Source: Dyella terrae
GTDB taxonomy: Bacteria; Pseudomonadota; Gammaproteobacteria; Xanthomonadales; Rhodanobacteraceae
Assembly: GCF_004322705.1 (NCBI RefSeq)
Contig: NZ_SIZZ01000001.1
Span: 496,001-560,000 of the forward strand
Direction of reading: 5' to 3'
DNA length: 64,000 nucleotides
In this document: piece after piece, positions 40,900-49,751 of the stretch
Layout: each line of letters begins with the position of its first letter
Position numbering within the stretch: the stretch's first letter is position 1
Program-made: the position numbers and the translations under genes
Notes under the pieces: model-generated
Databases searched by the model: none
Told to the model about the DNA's origin: nothing
The model's input: the letters and a program-made list of their open reading frames with translations, nothing else

Positions 40900-41943
40900 T
40901 CAGTGGACCTTGTCGATGATGATCGAAACGGGTGTCTTGCTGTCGACGGCAACCACGCCTGCGTCGCCTTCCAGATCGCCGCTCTGGGCGATGGCCTGGC
41001 CGCTGCTGCTGATGCGGGCGCCGACAAAAACGCGCGGCACGGTGGAGAGCTTCAGCTGCGGCGTCATCGCCATGGCATCGGTGAGCGTCACGGTGGCGGG
41101 CAGGGCCGTGGCATCCAGGCGGGCAACAGCGAGCGGCATCGGCGGGCCCTGTTCGGCGCGGGCATAGACGAACAGGGTGGCGCCCGGCGCGAGCTTTTCT
41201 TTGAGAGCGGGCGAAAGCGTCACGCGTACTTCAAGCGAGGCCCCTGCTGGTGCGGCTTCGGTTTCCGACGGGGCCTTGCCGCCAGCGCGTGCCTCCGCGA
41301 CGGCGATCTGCTCCTGGACGGCTTTGGCAACGCTGGAGCCCGGGTCGAGCAGGGGCTGCAAGCGGCGCCAAGTGTTGGCGGCGTCGATGTATTGTCCCAG
41401 TTGGAAATCGCTGATGCCCAGCAGCCACAGTCCGCGCTGGTTGTCCGGCTCGATCTGAACAGCGCGCTCCAGCAGATCACGGGAGCGACCTTCGATGCGG
41501 TGATCGGTGCGGGCGATCGAATCGGCTTCGGCCCACCCGATCATGGCGCCGGTGACGTTCGGGTCGAGCTTGAGGACACGGTCGTAGGCATCGCGTGCCT
41601 CGTCCGGCTTCTTCATTTCACTGTAGGTACGGCCGAGCAGCAACCAGCCCTGGATATCGTCGGGTTTCTCGACGAGGTGCTGGCGAAGCTGGGCAACCGC
41701 CTCGTCGATCGTCATGGAGGGATTGGCATCCGCCACCTTCACGCCGTCGAGTGCAGCTGGCGTACCGACAGCCAGATACAGGCCGGCCGCCGACAAGGGC
41801 ACCACGAACGCTACCAGGAGCGCGAGCACGAAAACGCCACGCGAACGTCCCTGCCGGCGTCCTTGTCGAATGAGCGGAAGCAGCAGCAGGGCGAGCGCCA
41901 CGGCGATCATCACCGCGGCGGCCAGGAAAAAAGCGAGCTTCAC
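40900..41943 (-). CDS. ccmI: Cytochrome c biogenesis protein CcmI (TPR)
   Basis: It presents apocytochrome c to the heme-lyase CcmF/CcmH in the inner membrane and periplasm. The 347-residue product has two membrane helices (about 2-22 and 38-58), TPR repeats from about 85 to 200 (QGWLLLGRTYSEMKKPDEARDAYDRVLKLDPN) and a beta-rich C-terminal domain that binds the apocytochrome end. The stop codon abuts the metX start. It overlaps ccmH by four bases. Confidence 0.93.
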   Translation of the reverse strand: MKLAFFLAAAVMIAVALALLLLPLIRQGRRQGRSRGVFVLALLVAFVVPLSAAGLYLAVGTPAALDGVKVADANPSMTIDEAVAQLRQHLVEKPDDIQGWLLLGRTYSEMKKPDEARDAYDRVLKLDPNVTGAMIGWAEADSIARTDHRIEGRSRDLLERAVQIEPDNQRGLWLLGISDFQLGQYIDAANTWRRLQPLLDPGSSVAKAVQEQIAVAEARAGGKAPSETEAAPAGASLEVRVTLSPALKEKLAPGATLFVYARAEQGPPMPLAVARLDATALPATVTLTDAMAMTPQLKLSTVPRVFVGARISSSGQAIAQSGDLEGDAGVVAVDSKTPVSIIIDKVH

Positions 41944-42383
41944 CAGTCGTCCCCTTCGTCGTTCGCGGCAGGGCCGGCGTCGTTGCGATTACGTTTGCGG
42001 ATGGTCGTGACCACCACGGCGGCACCGGCCAGCAAGATCGCCAGCGGTCCAAACCAGAGCAGGAGCGTGCTGCCCTGCACCGGCGGGTCGTACAGCACGA
42101 AATCCGAATAGCGGTCGACCAGGTACTGCTTGATCTCCGCGTCTGATTTGCCAGACTGCATCAGCTGGAATACTTCGCGGCGCAGGTCGCGCGCGAGGTC
42201 GGCATTGGAGTCGGCGAGGTTCTCGTTCTGGCAGACGAGGCAGCGCAGTTCGCGGGTGAGCTTCTGGAAACGCACCTCTTCGGCGTGATCCTTGAAAGGC
42301 AGCGGATCGATGGCCTGCGCGAGCACGACGGTGCTGAGCGCCATCAGCGCCGCCAGCGCAAGCGAACGGAGCAAGGCGCGCAT
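41940..42383 (-). CDS. ccmH: Cytochrome c maturation thiol protein CcmH
   Basis: A 147-residue periplasmic-facing protein that reduces the apocytochrome CXXCH cysteines. It has a signal/anchor at about 5-23, the redox motif LRCLVCQNENLADSN (LRCxxC) near residues 46-60 and a membrane helix near 103-125. The last coding base overlaps the ccmG/ccmI neighbours, as usual in ccm operons. It is the short CcmH; the TPR part is the separate gene ccmI. Confidence 0.94.
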   Translation of the reverse strand: MRALLRSLALAALMALSTVVLAQAIDPLPFKDHAEEVRFQKLTRELRCLVCQNENLADSNADLARDLRREVFQLMQSGKSDAEIKQYLVDRYSDFVLYDPPVQGSTLLLWFGPLAILLAGAAVVVTTIRKRNRNDAGPAANDEGDDW

Positions 42384-42925
42384 CAGGGCGCCTCCTTCTG
42401 CAGCGCGGCGATGGCCGGCTTGAGTTCCTTCTCGATCACGTCCGGCGTCAATGGGCCGATGCGCTTGTAGCGAATCACGCCCTTGGCGTCGACCAGAAAG
42501 CTCTCCGGTGCGCCATATACGCCGAAATCAATGGCCGTGCGTCCTTCGTGGTCGGCGATGACCATGGCGTAGGGGTTGCCGTGTCGGTCGAGCCACGCCT
42601 TCGCGTCACCCGGCTCGTCCTTGTAGTTGTAGCCGACGATGGGCACGCCGATGCGCTGGCCCTCGGTCATCAGCACAGGGTGTTCTTCGCCGCAGGCAAT
42701 GCACCAGCTGGCGAAGACGTTGATGAGGTAGGGCTTGCCCAGCATGCTGTCGCGACTGACGGTCTGCGTCGGATCATCAAGGCGCGGCAGCACATAGGCT
42801 GGCGCGGCCTTGTTGATCAGCGGCGACGGGACTTCGCGCTGGTCGTGCTGCGTGTTCCACCAGATGCCGAAGCCGAACAGGGCAACCAGCAGAAGGAAAC
42901 CGAAGAACGGAACCAGTCGACTCAT
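42383..42925 (-). CDS. ccmG: Thiol:disulfide interchange protein CcmG/DsbE
   Basis: A membrane-tethered periplasmic thioredoxin-like protein that passes electrons to the apocytochrome or CcmH. The 180-residue product has one N-terminal helix (about 6-24) and a thioredoxin fold with the active site FASWCIACGEEHPVL, a C-I-A-C version where many CcmG have CPTC or CxxC variants. The glutamate-rich GEEHP stretch after it is typical of the family. Confidence 0.94.
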   Translation of the reverse strand: MSRLVPFFGFLLLVALFGFGIWWNTQHDQREVPSPLINKAAPAYVLPRLDDPTQTVSRDSMLGKPYLINVFASWCIACGEEHPVLMTEGQRIGVPIVGYNYKDEPGDAKAWLDRHGNPYAMVIADHEGRTAIDFGVYGAPESFLVDAKGVIRYKRIGPLTPDVIEKELKPAIAALQKEAP

Positions 42926-44904
42926 GCACGCGACTCCTGCGAAGTGGCGATCACCGTGGGTGCTGCCTCGGTCTCCGCCGCGCGACGCGTACGAAAGCGT
43001 CGATCAGCCGCACTGAAGAACCCACCCAGCATCATGAACAGGCCGCCGGCCCAGATCCAGCGCACGAAGGGCTTGTGGTACAGGCGCAGCGCCCAGGCGC
43101 CTTCCGGATTGTTGCGATCCATCGGCTCGCCCAGTGCGACATAGAGGTCACGCGTCACACCCGGGTCGATGGCCGATTCGGTTTGAACCTGGCCGCGCGT
43201 ATAGGTGCGCTTCTGCGGATGCATCACGGCGATCTCGCGACCCTTTCGCAGCACCGTGACGACGCCCTGGTCGCCGTGCCAGTTCGGACCTTCCGTGACA
43301 TGGACACCGTCGAAGCGGAAGTCATAGCCACCGATGGTCTGGGTCTGGCCCGGCGCCATGCGCACGTCGCGCTCGACGCTCAGCGATTCGGTGAGCAGCA
43401 CGCCGGCAAGGAACACGCCCACGCCAAAATGCGCGAGCAGCATGCCGGCCATCTCAGCCGGATAACGGCGTCCGGCGGGCATTTCGCGCCAGCGCTTTAA
43501 CACGTAAAGCAACGTGCCGAAGCCGCACCACACGGCCGCGGCGGTGCCGGCGATGGCTTTCAGCTCGAAGCTCGTGACAAAGGCGGCCACGATGGCGCAC
43601 GCCACGGTTGCGATACCCGCGCGGACGGTGACGTTCTTGAGTAGTGATGCATCGCCCTTGGTACCCCAGCGCAAATAGGGGCCATAAGGAAGCAGCAGCA
43701 CGATCGGAATCATCAACAATGTGAAAAGGAAACCGAAGTAGGGCGGTCCCACCGACACCTTGCCCAGGTGCAGCGCATCGCCAACCAGCGGGAACAGCGT
43801 GCCCAGCAACACCATCGCCGCGGCGACGGTGAGCATCAGGTTGCCAATCAGGATGGCCGTTTCGCGCGATACGAGACCGAAGGGTTTGCCACCCCCTACT
43901 TTCGGTGCGCGTAAGGCATAAAGCAGCAAAGACCCACCGACGACGACGGCCAGGAAGCAAAGGATGAACAGGCCACGCTTCGGATCCGATGCAAACGCAT
44001 GCACCGAGGTCAGCACGCCCGAGCGCACCAGGAAGGTGCCCAGCAACGACAGCGAGAACGCGAAGATCGACAGCAGGATGGTCCACGCGCGCAAGGCGCC
44101 GCGCTTTTCCGTCACCGCTTGCGCGTGGATCAGCGCCGCACCGACCAGCCACGGCATGAAGCTCGCGTTCTCCACCGGGTCCCAGAACCACCAGCCGCCC
44201 CAGCCCAGTTCGGCATACGCCCACCAGCTGCCGGCGACGATGCCGGCCGACAGGAACGCCCATGCGACATTGGTCCAGGGACGCGCCCATCGCACCCAGG
44301 CCTGCTCCAGCTCACCCCCAAGCAGCGCGGCGATGGAGAAGGCGAACGCCACCGAGAAGCCCACATAGCCCATGTACAGCACGGGCGGGTGGAAGGTCAT
44401 GCCCGGATCCTGCAATACCGGATTCAGATCGCCGCCGTCGCCCGGCATCGGAATCAGCCGCTCAAACGGATTGGACGTGAACAGGATGAAGGCGAGAAAG
44501 CCGACGGCGACCAGGCCAAGCACGCCGAGCACGCGCGCAACGAACACGTCGGGCAGATTGCGGCTCAGCGCGGCCAGCGCGACGGTCCAGATGTTGAGGA
44601 TGAAGATCCACAGCAGCAGCGAACCCTCATGGGCGCCCCAGACGGCCGCGAGGCGGTAGTACCAGGGCAACGCAAGATTGGAGTTGTCGGCGACATAGCG
44701 CACCGAAAAATCGAACTGCAGAAATGCCCAGCTCAGCACGCCGAACGCCAGCGCGACGAACACCGCCTGTCCCGCTGCAGCCGGACGTGCCACGGCCATC
44801 AGCGCGCTGTTGTTGCGCCACGCACCGATCAGTGGCAGCACGCCTTGCGCGAACGCCAGCAGCAGGGCGAGGATGAGGGCGAGCTGGCCGATTTCGGGGT
44901 TCAT
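42922..44904 (-). CDS. ccmF: Heme lyase / cytochrome c maturation protein CcmF
   Basis: The polytopic core of the heme ligation complex. The 660-residue product has about 15 membrane helices and the tryptophan-rich WWD heme-handling motif [19 protein letters not shown] with downstream histidines ([13 protein letters not shown]). A large periplasmic domain comes before the last helix. It overlaps ccmE and ccmG by four bases each. Confidence 0.96.
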   Translation of the reverse strand: MNPEIGQLALILALLLAFAQGVLPLIGAWRNNSALMAVARPAAAGQAVFVALAFGVLSWAFLQFDFSVRYVADNSNLALPWYYRLAAVWGAHEGSLLLWIFILNIWTVALAALSRNLPDVFVARVLGVLGLVAVGFLAFILFTSNPFERLIPMPGDGGDLNPVLQDPGMTFHPPVLYMGYVGFSVAFAFSIAALLGGELEQAWVRWARPWTNVAWAFLSAGIVAGSWWAYAELGWGGWWFWDPVENASFMPWLVGAALIHAQAVTEKRGALRAWTILLSIFAFSLSLLGTFLVRSGVLTSVHAFASDPKRGLFILCFLAVVVGGSLLLYALRAPKVGGGKPFGLVSRETAILIGNLMLTVAAAMVLLGTLFPLVGDALHLGKVSVGPPYFGFLFTLLMIPIVLLLPYGPYLRWGTKGDASLLKNVTVRAGIATVACAIVAAFVTSFELKAIAGTAAAVWCGFGTLLYVLKRWREMPAGRRYPAEMAGMLLAHFGVGVFLAGVLLTESLSVERDVRMAPGQTQTIGGYDFRFDGVHVTEGPNWHGDQGVVTVLRKGREIAVMHPQKRTYTRGQVQTESAIDPGVTRDLYVALGEPMDRNNPEGAWALRLYHKPFVRWIWAGGLFMMLGGFFSAADRRFRTRRAAETEAAPTVIATSQESRA

Positions 44905-45365
44905 TGCGATTTGTCCTGCGCGGCTTCGTCAACCTGCTTACCTTCGTGCGCCTTGGCCATGGCGTCCTTCAGCTCCTTCGGCATGTAGGTTTCGTCATGC
45001 TTGGCGAGCACTTCGGTGGCGATGAAGCGTGCGTTGTCCATGTGGCCCGTGGCGATCACCGACTGGTTGTCGCGGAACAGGTCGGGAAGGATGCCGTTGT
45101 ACTCAACGGGCATCGTGCCGCTGGCATCCACCACGGTGAAGGTCACTTTCAGCGAATCGGGACTGCGCTGGATGGAACCTGCCTTGACCATGCCGCCGAG
45201 ACGGAAGGTCTTGTACGCGGTCGCTTCACCCGACTGCACCTGGCTCGGGGTGAAGAGGTAATTCATGTTCTGCTGCAGGGCGAACACAGTGAGGCTGACC
45301 GCGACGACGGCCGCGGCGATAACCAGCAACACGATGGTGAGACGACGCTTGCGAGTGGGATTCAT
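44901..45365 (-). CDS. ccmE: Heme chaperone CcmE
   Basis: It holds heme covalently on a histidine in the periplasm and delivers it to CcmF. The 154-residue product has an N-terminal membrane anchor (about 8-28), an OB-fold beta barrel and the heme-binding histidine in [10 protein letters not shown] near 129, matching the H-[DE]-x-Y family motif. The His/Lys-containing tail after it is flexible. Confidence 0.95.
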   Translation of the reverse strand: MNPTRKRRLTIVLLVIAAAVVAVSLTVFALQQNMNYLFTPSQVQSGEATAYKTFRLGGMVKAGSIQRSPDSLKVTFTVVDASGTMPVEYNGILPDLFRDNQSVIATGHMDNARFIATEVLAKHDETYMPKELKDAMAKAHEGKQVDEAAQDKSQ

Positions 45366-45386
45366 GAAAGATGCGTTCCTGCCCGC

Positions 45387-45572
45387 TCAGGGCGACGTGG
45401 AAGTGCGTTGCTGGCGTGCGGCCTGGCGCGCCATGCGGCTGCGCAATTCGCGCAGGTTGCGGCGGCGACGCAGCTGCGGCGCGATGTAGTCGGCGGCGAG
45501 CACGATGAAGAACACGGCGTAGGCGGGCCACACATACGCGCCGTAACCGCCCATGGCGAAGAAGCTGCTCAT
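45387..45572 (-). CDS. ccmD: Heme exporter protein CcmD
   Basis: A 61-residue bitopic protein that keeps the CcmABCD complex together and frees heme-loaded CcmE. One membrane helix (about 11-31, YVWPAYAVFFIVLAADYIAP) is followed by a very basic tail with RRRRNLRELRSRMARQ. It overlaps the ccmC stop by four bases and precedes ccmE by 21. Confidence 0.93.
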   Translation of the reverse strand: MSSFFAMGGYGAYVWPAYAVFFIVLAADYIAPQLRRRRNLRELRSRMARQAARQQRTSTSP

Positions 45573-46327
45573 CGCGCAGCCTCCTTCTCGGCAATCTGCC
45601 TGACCCAGTCCTTGCCGCTTTCCATGGCCAGCAGATCAGTGCGCACGCGACCGAACAGGCTGGCGATGTAATAAAACTTGGTGGCGGCCATCATCGTGAG
45701 CAGCGGCCAGATCATGTTGCCGCTCATCTTGGAAGGGCCGAGGATGCGCACCGTCGAACCCTGGTGCAGCGTGTTCCACCAGTTCACCGAGAAGTGCACG
45801 ATCGGCACGTTGATGATGCCGATGATGGCGAGGAACGCCGCGGCGCGCGCGCCCTGACGGCGATCTTCAAACGAGTGATACAGCCCGATGACGCCCAGGT
45901 AGAGGAACAGCAGCACAAGCTCCGAGGTCAGGCGCGCATCCCAGGTCCACCAGGTGCCCCACATCGGCTTGCCCCAGAGCGAGCCGGTGACCAGCGTGAT
46001 GAAGGTAAATGCCGCACCGATCGGAGCCGATTCCATGGCCACGATCTCGGCCAGCTTCAGGCGCCATACCAGCGCGATGAACGAAGCCACGGCCATGACG
46101 CCATAAATGAAAAGGCTCATCCAGGCGCTGGGTACGTGGATGAAAATGATGCGATAGGCATCACCCTGCTGATAATCGGCCGGCGCCAGGACCAGGCCGC
46201 CATAGAGCGCGATGATGCCGGTCAGCAGCGCAAGCGCGATCATCCACGGGCGCAGCACGCCAGCGAAACGGTAGAAGATCGGCGGCGAGCCGAGCTTGTG
46301 CATCCAGAGGGGAATCCAGTTGGCCAT
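45569..46327 (-). CDS. ccmC: Heme exporter protein CcmC
   Basis: It loads heme onto CcmE. The 252-residue product has six membrane helices and the WWD-type motif WGTWWTWDARLTSELVL with the flanking heme-ligand histidines in FIHVPSAWMS and LGLYHS-like positions. The start codon follows directly after the stop of a small ORF that fills the gap to ccmB. Confidence 0.95.
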   Translation of the reverse strand: MANWIPLWMHKLGSPPIFYRFAGVLRPWMIALALLTGIIALYGGLVLAPADYQQGDAYRIIFIHVPSAWMSLFIYGVMAVASFIALVWRLKLAEIVAMESAPIGAAFTFITLVTGSLWGKPMWGTWWTWDARLTSELVLLFLYLGVIGLYHSFEDRRQGARAAAFLAIIGIINVPIVHFSVNWWNTLHQGSTVRILGPSKMSGNMIWPLLTMMAATKFYYIASLFGRVRTDLLAMESGKDWVRQIAEKEAAR

Positions 46328-46459
46328 TCAGGCAAGCCTGTCGATGCGGGACGAACGGCGCGCGCCCGTCTTGATAACGAAGTGGGTGTGGGGCACGCGC
46401 GCGCCGGTTGCGCTGCGCGATGCGTGGCTTGGGTGATGCATGGTCGTCAGGACGGTCAT
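46328..46459 (-). CDS. Candidate 43-residue ORF filling the ccmB-ccmC gap
   Basis: The frame starts at ATG 46459, 10 bases after the ccmB stop, and its TGA lies directly before the ccmC ATG, so it fills the only large gap (142 bases) in the ccm operon. The product would be basic and contain five histidines (HH, H, HTH) with no membrane helix. The ribosome-binding site is weak (GAGAAC). GC-rich DNA often yields open frames of this size by chance, so a real protein is uncertain; the placement alone makes it worth noting. Confidence 0.25.
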   Translation of the reverse strand: MTVLTTMHHPSHASRSATGARVPHTHFVIKTGARRSSRIDRLA

Positions 46460-46469
46460 GATGTCGTTC

Positions 46470-47156
46470 TCAAGCGTCCAGGGCGATGCGGAGGGCGGCG
46501 GCGCAGGCCAGCGGCGCGAGAACCAGCGCGAGGGCCAGGGCGGCGCCCAGCCAGGCAATGGGCGCAAGCCAGGGCAAACCCTGTTGGGCCGCTGCAACGG
46601 CGCCGGCCGCGAAGATCACCACGGGCACGCACAAAGGCAGCAGCATCAGGGCAAGCAGCATACCAGAGCGACGTGTCCCGGCCGTCAGCGCGACCAGGAT
46701 CGCGCCCAGCAGACTCAGCAGCGGTGTCGCCAGCAGCAGGCTCAGCACGAGTACCGGCATCACTTGGGCGGGAAGGTGCAGCATGCCAGCCAGCAGCGGT
46801 GCGACCACGATCAGCGGCAGGGCCGTGGTGATCCAGTGCGCGAGGATTTTCATCGCCAGCAAGGTGGCAAGCGGTTGCGGCGCCAGGACCAGTTGTTCCA
46901 GCGAACCATCCTCGATATCGCTGCGGAACATGGCATCCAGCGCGAGCAGCATGGCCAGCAGCACGGTAACCAGCACCACGCCGCCGGCGATGCGCTCGAG
47001 CAGCGCGTTCTCAGGCCCCAGTGCGAACGGAAACAGCGTCGCGACGATCAGCGCGTACAGCACCGGCATGGCGATGTCGCCACGCCGGCGCCAGGCCAGG
47101 GTGAGATCACGTCGCAGCATGGCGGCGCAGGCACCTGAAAGCGTCGGCCGGCTCAT
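46470..47156 (-). CDS. ccmB: Heme exporter protein CcmB
   Basis: The membrane subunit of the CcmAB transporter. The 228-residue product has six hydrophobic helices and starts MSRPTLSGACAAMLRRDLTLAWRRRGD, the family N-terminus. A longer frame reaches 47318 but runs through ccmA; the ATG at 47156 overlaps the ccmA stop by four bases. A gap of 142 bases separates it from ccmC. Confidence 0.94.
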   Translation of the reverse strand: MSRPTLSGACAAMLRRDLTLAWRRRGDIAMPVLYALIVATLFPFALGPENALLERIAGGVVLVTVLLAMLLALDAMFRSDIEDGSLEQLVLAPQPLATLLAMKILAHWITTALPLIVVAPLLAGMLHLPAQVMPVLVLSLLLATPLLSLLGAILVALTAGTRRSGMLLALMLLPLCVPVVIFAAGAVAAAQQGLPWLAPIAWLGAALALALVLAPLACAAALRIALDA

Positions 47157-47791
47157 GCGTGCATCCGGATGCGGCGAGGCTCGCCGCCGAGGAAACTCAC
47201 CGCGCCATGGCTGGTCACCAGCGCGGCACCGCCGGTGGCGGCATGGTCGGCGAGCAGGCGATTGACCAGGTCGATGCCGATCCGGTCCAGATTGGCGTAT
47301 GGCTCGTCCAGCAACCACAGCGTGGCCGGGGTCAGCAGGAGGCGTGCGAGCGCAACGCGCTTCTTCTGGCCGGCGGAGAGACGGCGGACGGGTTCGTCTT
47401 CGTACCCACTCAGGCCAATCCGTGCCAGCACGGTTTCGACATCCATCCCTTCGCGAGTCCCGTACAGACCAGCGGCAACCGCCAGGTTCTCCCGCGCGCT
47501 GAGATCGGATTTCAGGCCAAGATGGTGGCCGAGGAAGATCGTGTCGCCCAGATGGTCGTCCCGGCGCCAGGTGGTGCCACGCCAGCGCAGATCGCCTTCG
47601 TCCACGTGCAGCAGGCCGGCCAGGATACGCAGCAAGGTGGTCTTGCCGCTGCCGTTATCCCCTTCAACGAGTGCGATTTCACCCGCTTTGAGGGCGAAGT
47701 CGATCGGCCCGAACACGGGCTCATCCTGACGATAAAAGGAGAGGCCCCGGGCTTCGATCAGGAAAGGGGGCTGGCTGGCGTGGGCAGTCAT
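47153..47791 (-). CDS. ccmA: Heme exporter ATP-binding protein CcmA
   Basis: The ATPase of the CcmABCD complex; ATP hydrolysis releases holo-CcmE. The 212-residue product has Walker A EGDNGSGKTTLL (about 40-51), the ABC signature RLSAGQKKRVALARLLL and Walker B LWLLDEPYANLD. It is the first gene of the ccmA-I transcript, 69 bases after the DUF3293 gene. Confidence 0.95.
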   Translation of the reverse strand: MTAHASQPPFLIEARGLSFYRQDEPVFGPIDFALKAGEIALVEGDNGSGKTTLLRILAGLLHVDEGDLRWRGTTWRRDDHLGDTIFLGHHLGLKSDLSARENLAVAAGLYGTREGMDVETVLARIGLSGYEDEPVRRLSAGQKKRVALARLLLTPATLWLLDEPYANLDRIGIDLVNRLLADHAATGGAALVTSHGAVSFLGGEPRRIRMHA

Positions 47792-47860
47792 TTCTGTGAT
47801 TGTCCGAAATGCCCGGCGGACTTGTCCATGCGGCCAAGTGCCGCCGACGTTCGCGGGCCC

Positions 47861-48256
47861 TCAGAGCCAGCGCAGCCGGGCCGGACCGCCTTCGCTTCCG
47901 TGAAGGTAAGCCAGCTGTCCGAACCGATGGCCGAGCGCGTCGGCTTCCGGCACATCCAGCCCCGCCACGAGGAGGCTGGATTCGCGCCAACCGTCAGGGC
48001 CGATACCCACGCCGGCGAGCACGGGGCGGCCTTCGAGGGCAGCCAGAAGGCTCCGCTGCGCGAGGCGATTGACCTGAAAGGCGCGTGGTCTGGATTGCGG
48101 GTTCCATGCGGTGAGGTACACCCAGGGCCGTATCCCGAGCCACCGTGCCAGTGCGGTCGGTACCGGGGCATCAACGCGGAGGCTGGCGCGACGACCGTCC
48201 GGCAGTCGCACCTGATAGTCGGTGGCGAGGTAGGCGCGCAGCAGCGCCTCATCCAT
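47861..48256 (-). CDS. DUF3293-family protein
   Basis: A 131-residue soluble protein starting MDEALLRAYLATDYQV, with WVYLTAWNPQSRP and GRPVLAGVGIGPDGWRESSLLVAGLD, the conserved core of DUF3293. Function is unknown. The ATG at 48256 lies inside the end of kmo (eight-base overlap), which supports this start over 48331 and suggests coupled translation with kmo. It is followed by ccmA. Confidence 0.75.
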   Translation of the reverse strand: MDEALLRAYLATDYQVRLPDGRRASLRVDAPVPTALARWLGIRPWVYLTAWNPQSRPRAFQVNRLAQRSLLAALEGRPVLAGVGIGPDGWRESSLLVAGLDVPEADALGHRFGQLAYLHGSEGGPARLRWL

Positions 48257-49643
48257 GCCGCAACTCGGGAAGCGGGGGAAGGGTGGCGCGCAGCGCCGTG
48301 ACCGCGGCCTCGAGATTGACCGACTCGACATCCGTCGAGCCGCGCAGTAACTGTTCCAGCAACTGGTCCTGCGCGCGGCCGCGATCCATGGCGTAGCGGT
48401 AGGGCAGGTGCGTGAACGTCACCATGCGATAGCGCGCCATGAAATGTTCCGGGGCGCGATCGGCCAGTCTTGCGCCCAATTCGCGTTTGGCGAGGTAGTG
48501 CGGATCGGCGACCGAGTCGCGCATCTCGATGTAGTTCTCCAGCGCCATGGCCGCGATGGCATTCGCATTGGGCTGGCGAATGCGCTGAAACTCCGCGAAC
48601 ACGTCTGCGGTGTCGTTGGGTGCCTCGGCCAGCAGGCGAGCCAGTACGACGGTGTCTTCAAAGCCACAGTTCATGCCCTGGCCGTGGAAGGGCACGATGG
48701 CGTGGGCCGCATCGCCGATCAGCAGGGCGCGTCCGTCGAGGTGCCAGCGATCGAGGTAAAGGGTGGACAGCGTGCCGACCGGATGGCTGCCGTAGTCGCC
48801 CCGGAAATCCGGGATTAACGGAAGCAGGTCCGGGAAGTCATCGGCGAAGAAGCGTTCCGCCGCGGCTGCATCCGGCAGTGTGTCGAAACTCGGATGCGCG
48901 CCATGGGCCGGAAGGAACATCGTGACGGTGAAGCTGCCTTCGGTATTCGGCAGCGCGATGCACATGTAGCCGCCGCGCGGCCAGATATGCAGGGCATGGG
49001 GTTCCAGCGCGAACTGGTCATGGCCGCCGCTGTTTCGGAGCAGATCGGGGGAGAGCCGTTGCGCGGGCGGAATTTCCAGTTCCTTGTATGCGTGCCCGAG
49101 CGGCTCCACGCGCTCGCCAAGGTCGGCGTGGCGCATCAAGGCAGCGCGCAACGCCGAGCCCGCACCATCCGCACCGATCACAACCGGCGCATCGATGTCA
49201 CGTTCGACGCCGTGTTCGTCAGCCAGGCGAATGCGCTGCGCTTCGAAGTCGGCGTTGACCAGTCCGTGCCCGAAATGGAATCGCACACCCGCCGCTTCGG
49301 CCGCATCGAGCAGCAGCATGTTCAGCGCCCCACGCGATACCGACCAGATCACCTCGCTGTCGTCGACGCCGTAGCGCTGTAGACCGGAGCGGCCGTCGCG
49401 CGTGTGCACCATGCGACCGCGCATCATCACCGCGCGCTGCATCACGTCGTCGGCCAGGCCTGCCGTGCGCAACGCCTGCAATCCACGCTCGGCAAGCGCC
49501 AGATTGATCGAGCGTCCGCCCGCGAATCCACTGACGCGCGGATCCGGACGTTTCTCGAAGACTTCAACAGAGAACCCGCGACGAGCCAGTTGCTGGGCCA
49601 GCAGGGCGCCGACCAGGCCGCCGCCAATGAGAGTGATCGCCAT
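48249..49643 (-). CDS. kmo: Kynurenine 3-monooxygenase
   Basis: An FAD enzyme that hydroxylates kynurenine with NADPH and O2, on the way from tryptophan to quinolinate and NAD. The 464-residue product has the dinucleotide motif GGGLVGALLAQQLARRGFSVEVFEKRPD (about 7-34), GRSINLALAERGL, and the second FAD motif LIGDAAHAIVPFHGQGMNCGFED. The C-terminal membrane-association region is short. The next pathway enzyme but one, HaaO, is encoded at 16999; kynureninase is not in the window. Confidence 0.95.
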   Translation of the reverse strand: MAITLIGGGLVGALLAQQLARRGFSVEVFEKRPDPRVSGFAGGRSINLALAERGLQALRTAGLADDVMQRAVMMRGRMVHTRDGRSGLQRYGVDDSEVIWSVSRGALNMLLLDAAEAAGVRFHFGHGLVNADFEAQRIRLADEHGVERDIDAPVVIGADGAGSALRAALMRHADLGERVEPLGHAYKELEIPPAQRLSPDLLRNSGGHDQFALEPHALHIWPRGGYMCIALPNTEGSFTVTMFLPAHGAHPSFDTLPDAAAAERFFADDFPDLLPLIPDFRGDYGSHPVGTLSTLYLDRWHLDGRALLIGDAAHAIVPFHGQGMNCGFEDTVVLARLLAEAPNDTADVFAEFQRIRQPNANAIAAMALENYIEMRDSVADPHYLAKRELGARLADRAPEHFMARYRMVTFTHLPYRYAMDRGRAQDQLLEQLLRGSTDVESVNLEAAVTALRATLPPLPELRHG

Positions 49644-49751
49644 GAAGTTGATCGTTGCCGGTGAGTGTCAGGGAGGAATGGGTCGTGAAGACCGGTGATC
49701 CGCCAAGGTTAGCCGCTTCGACCTGCTGGTGCCCGCCGCAGTGCGGCGTGA

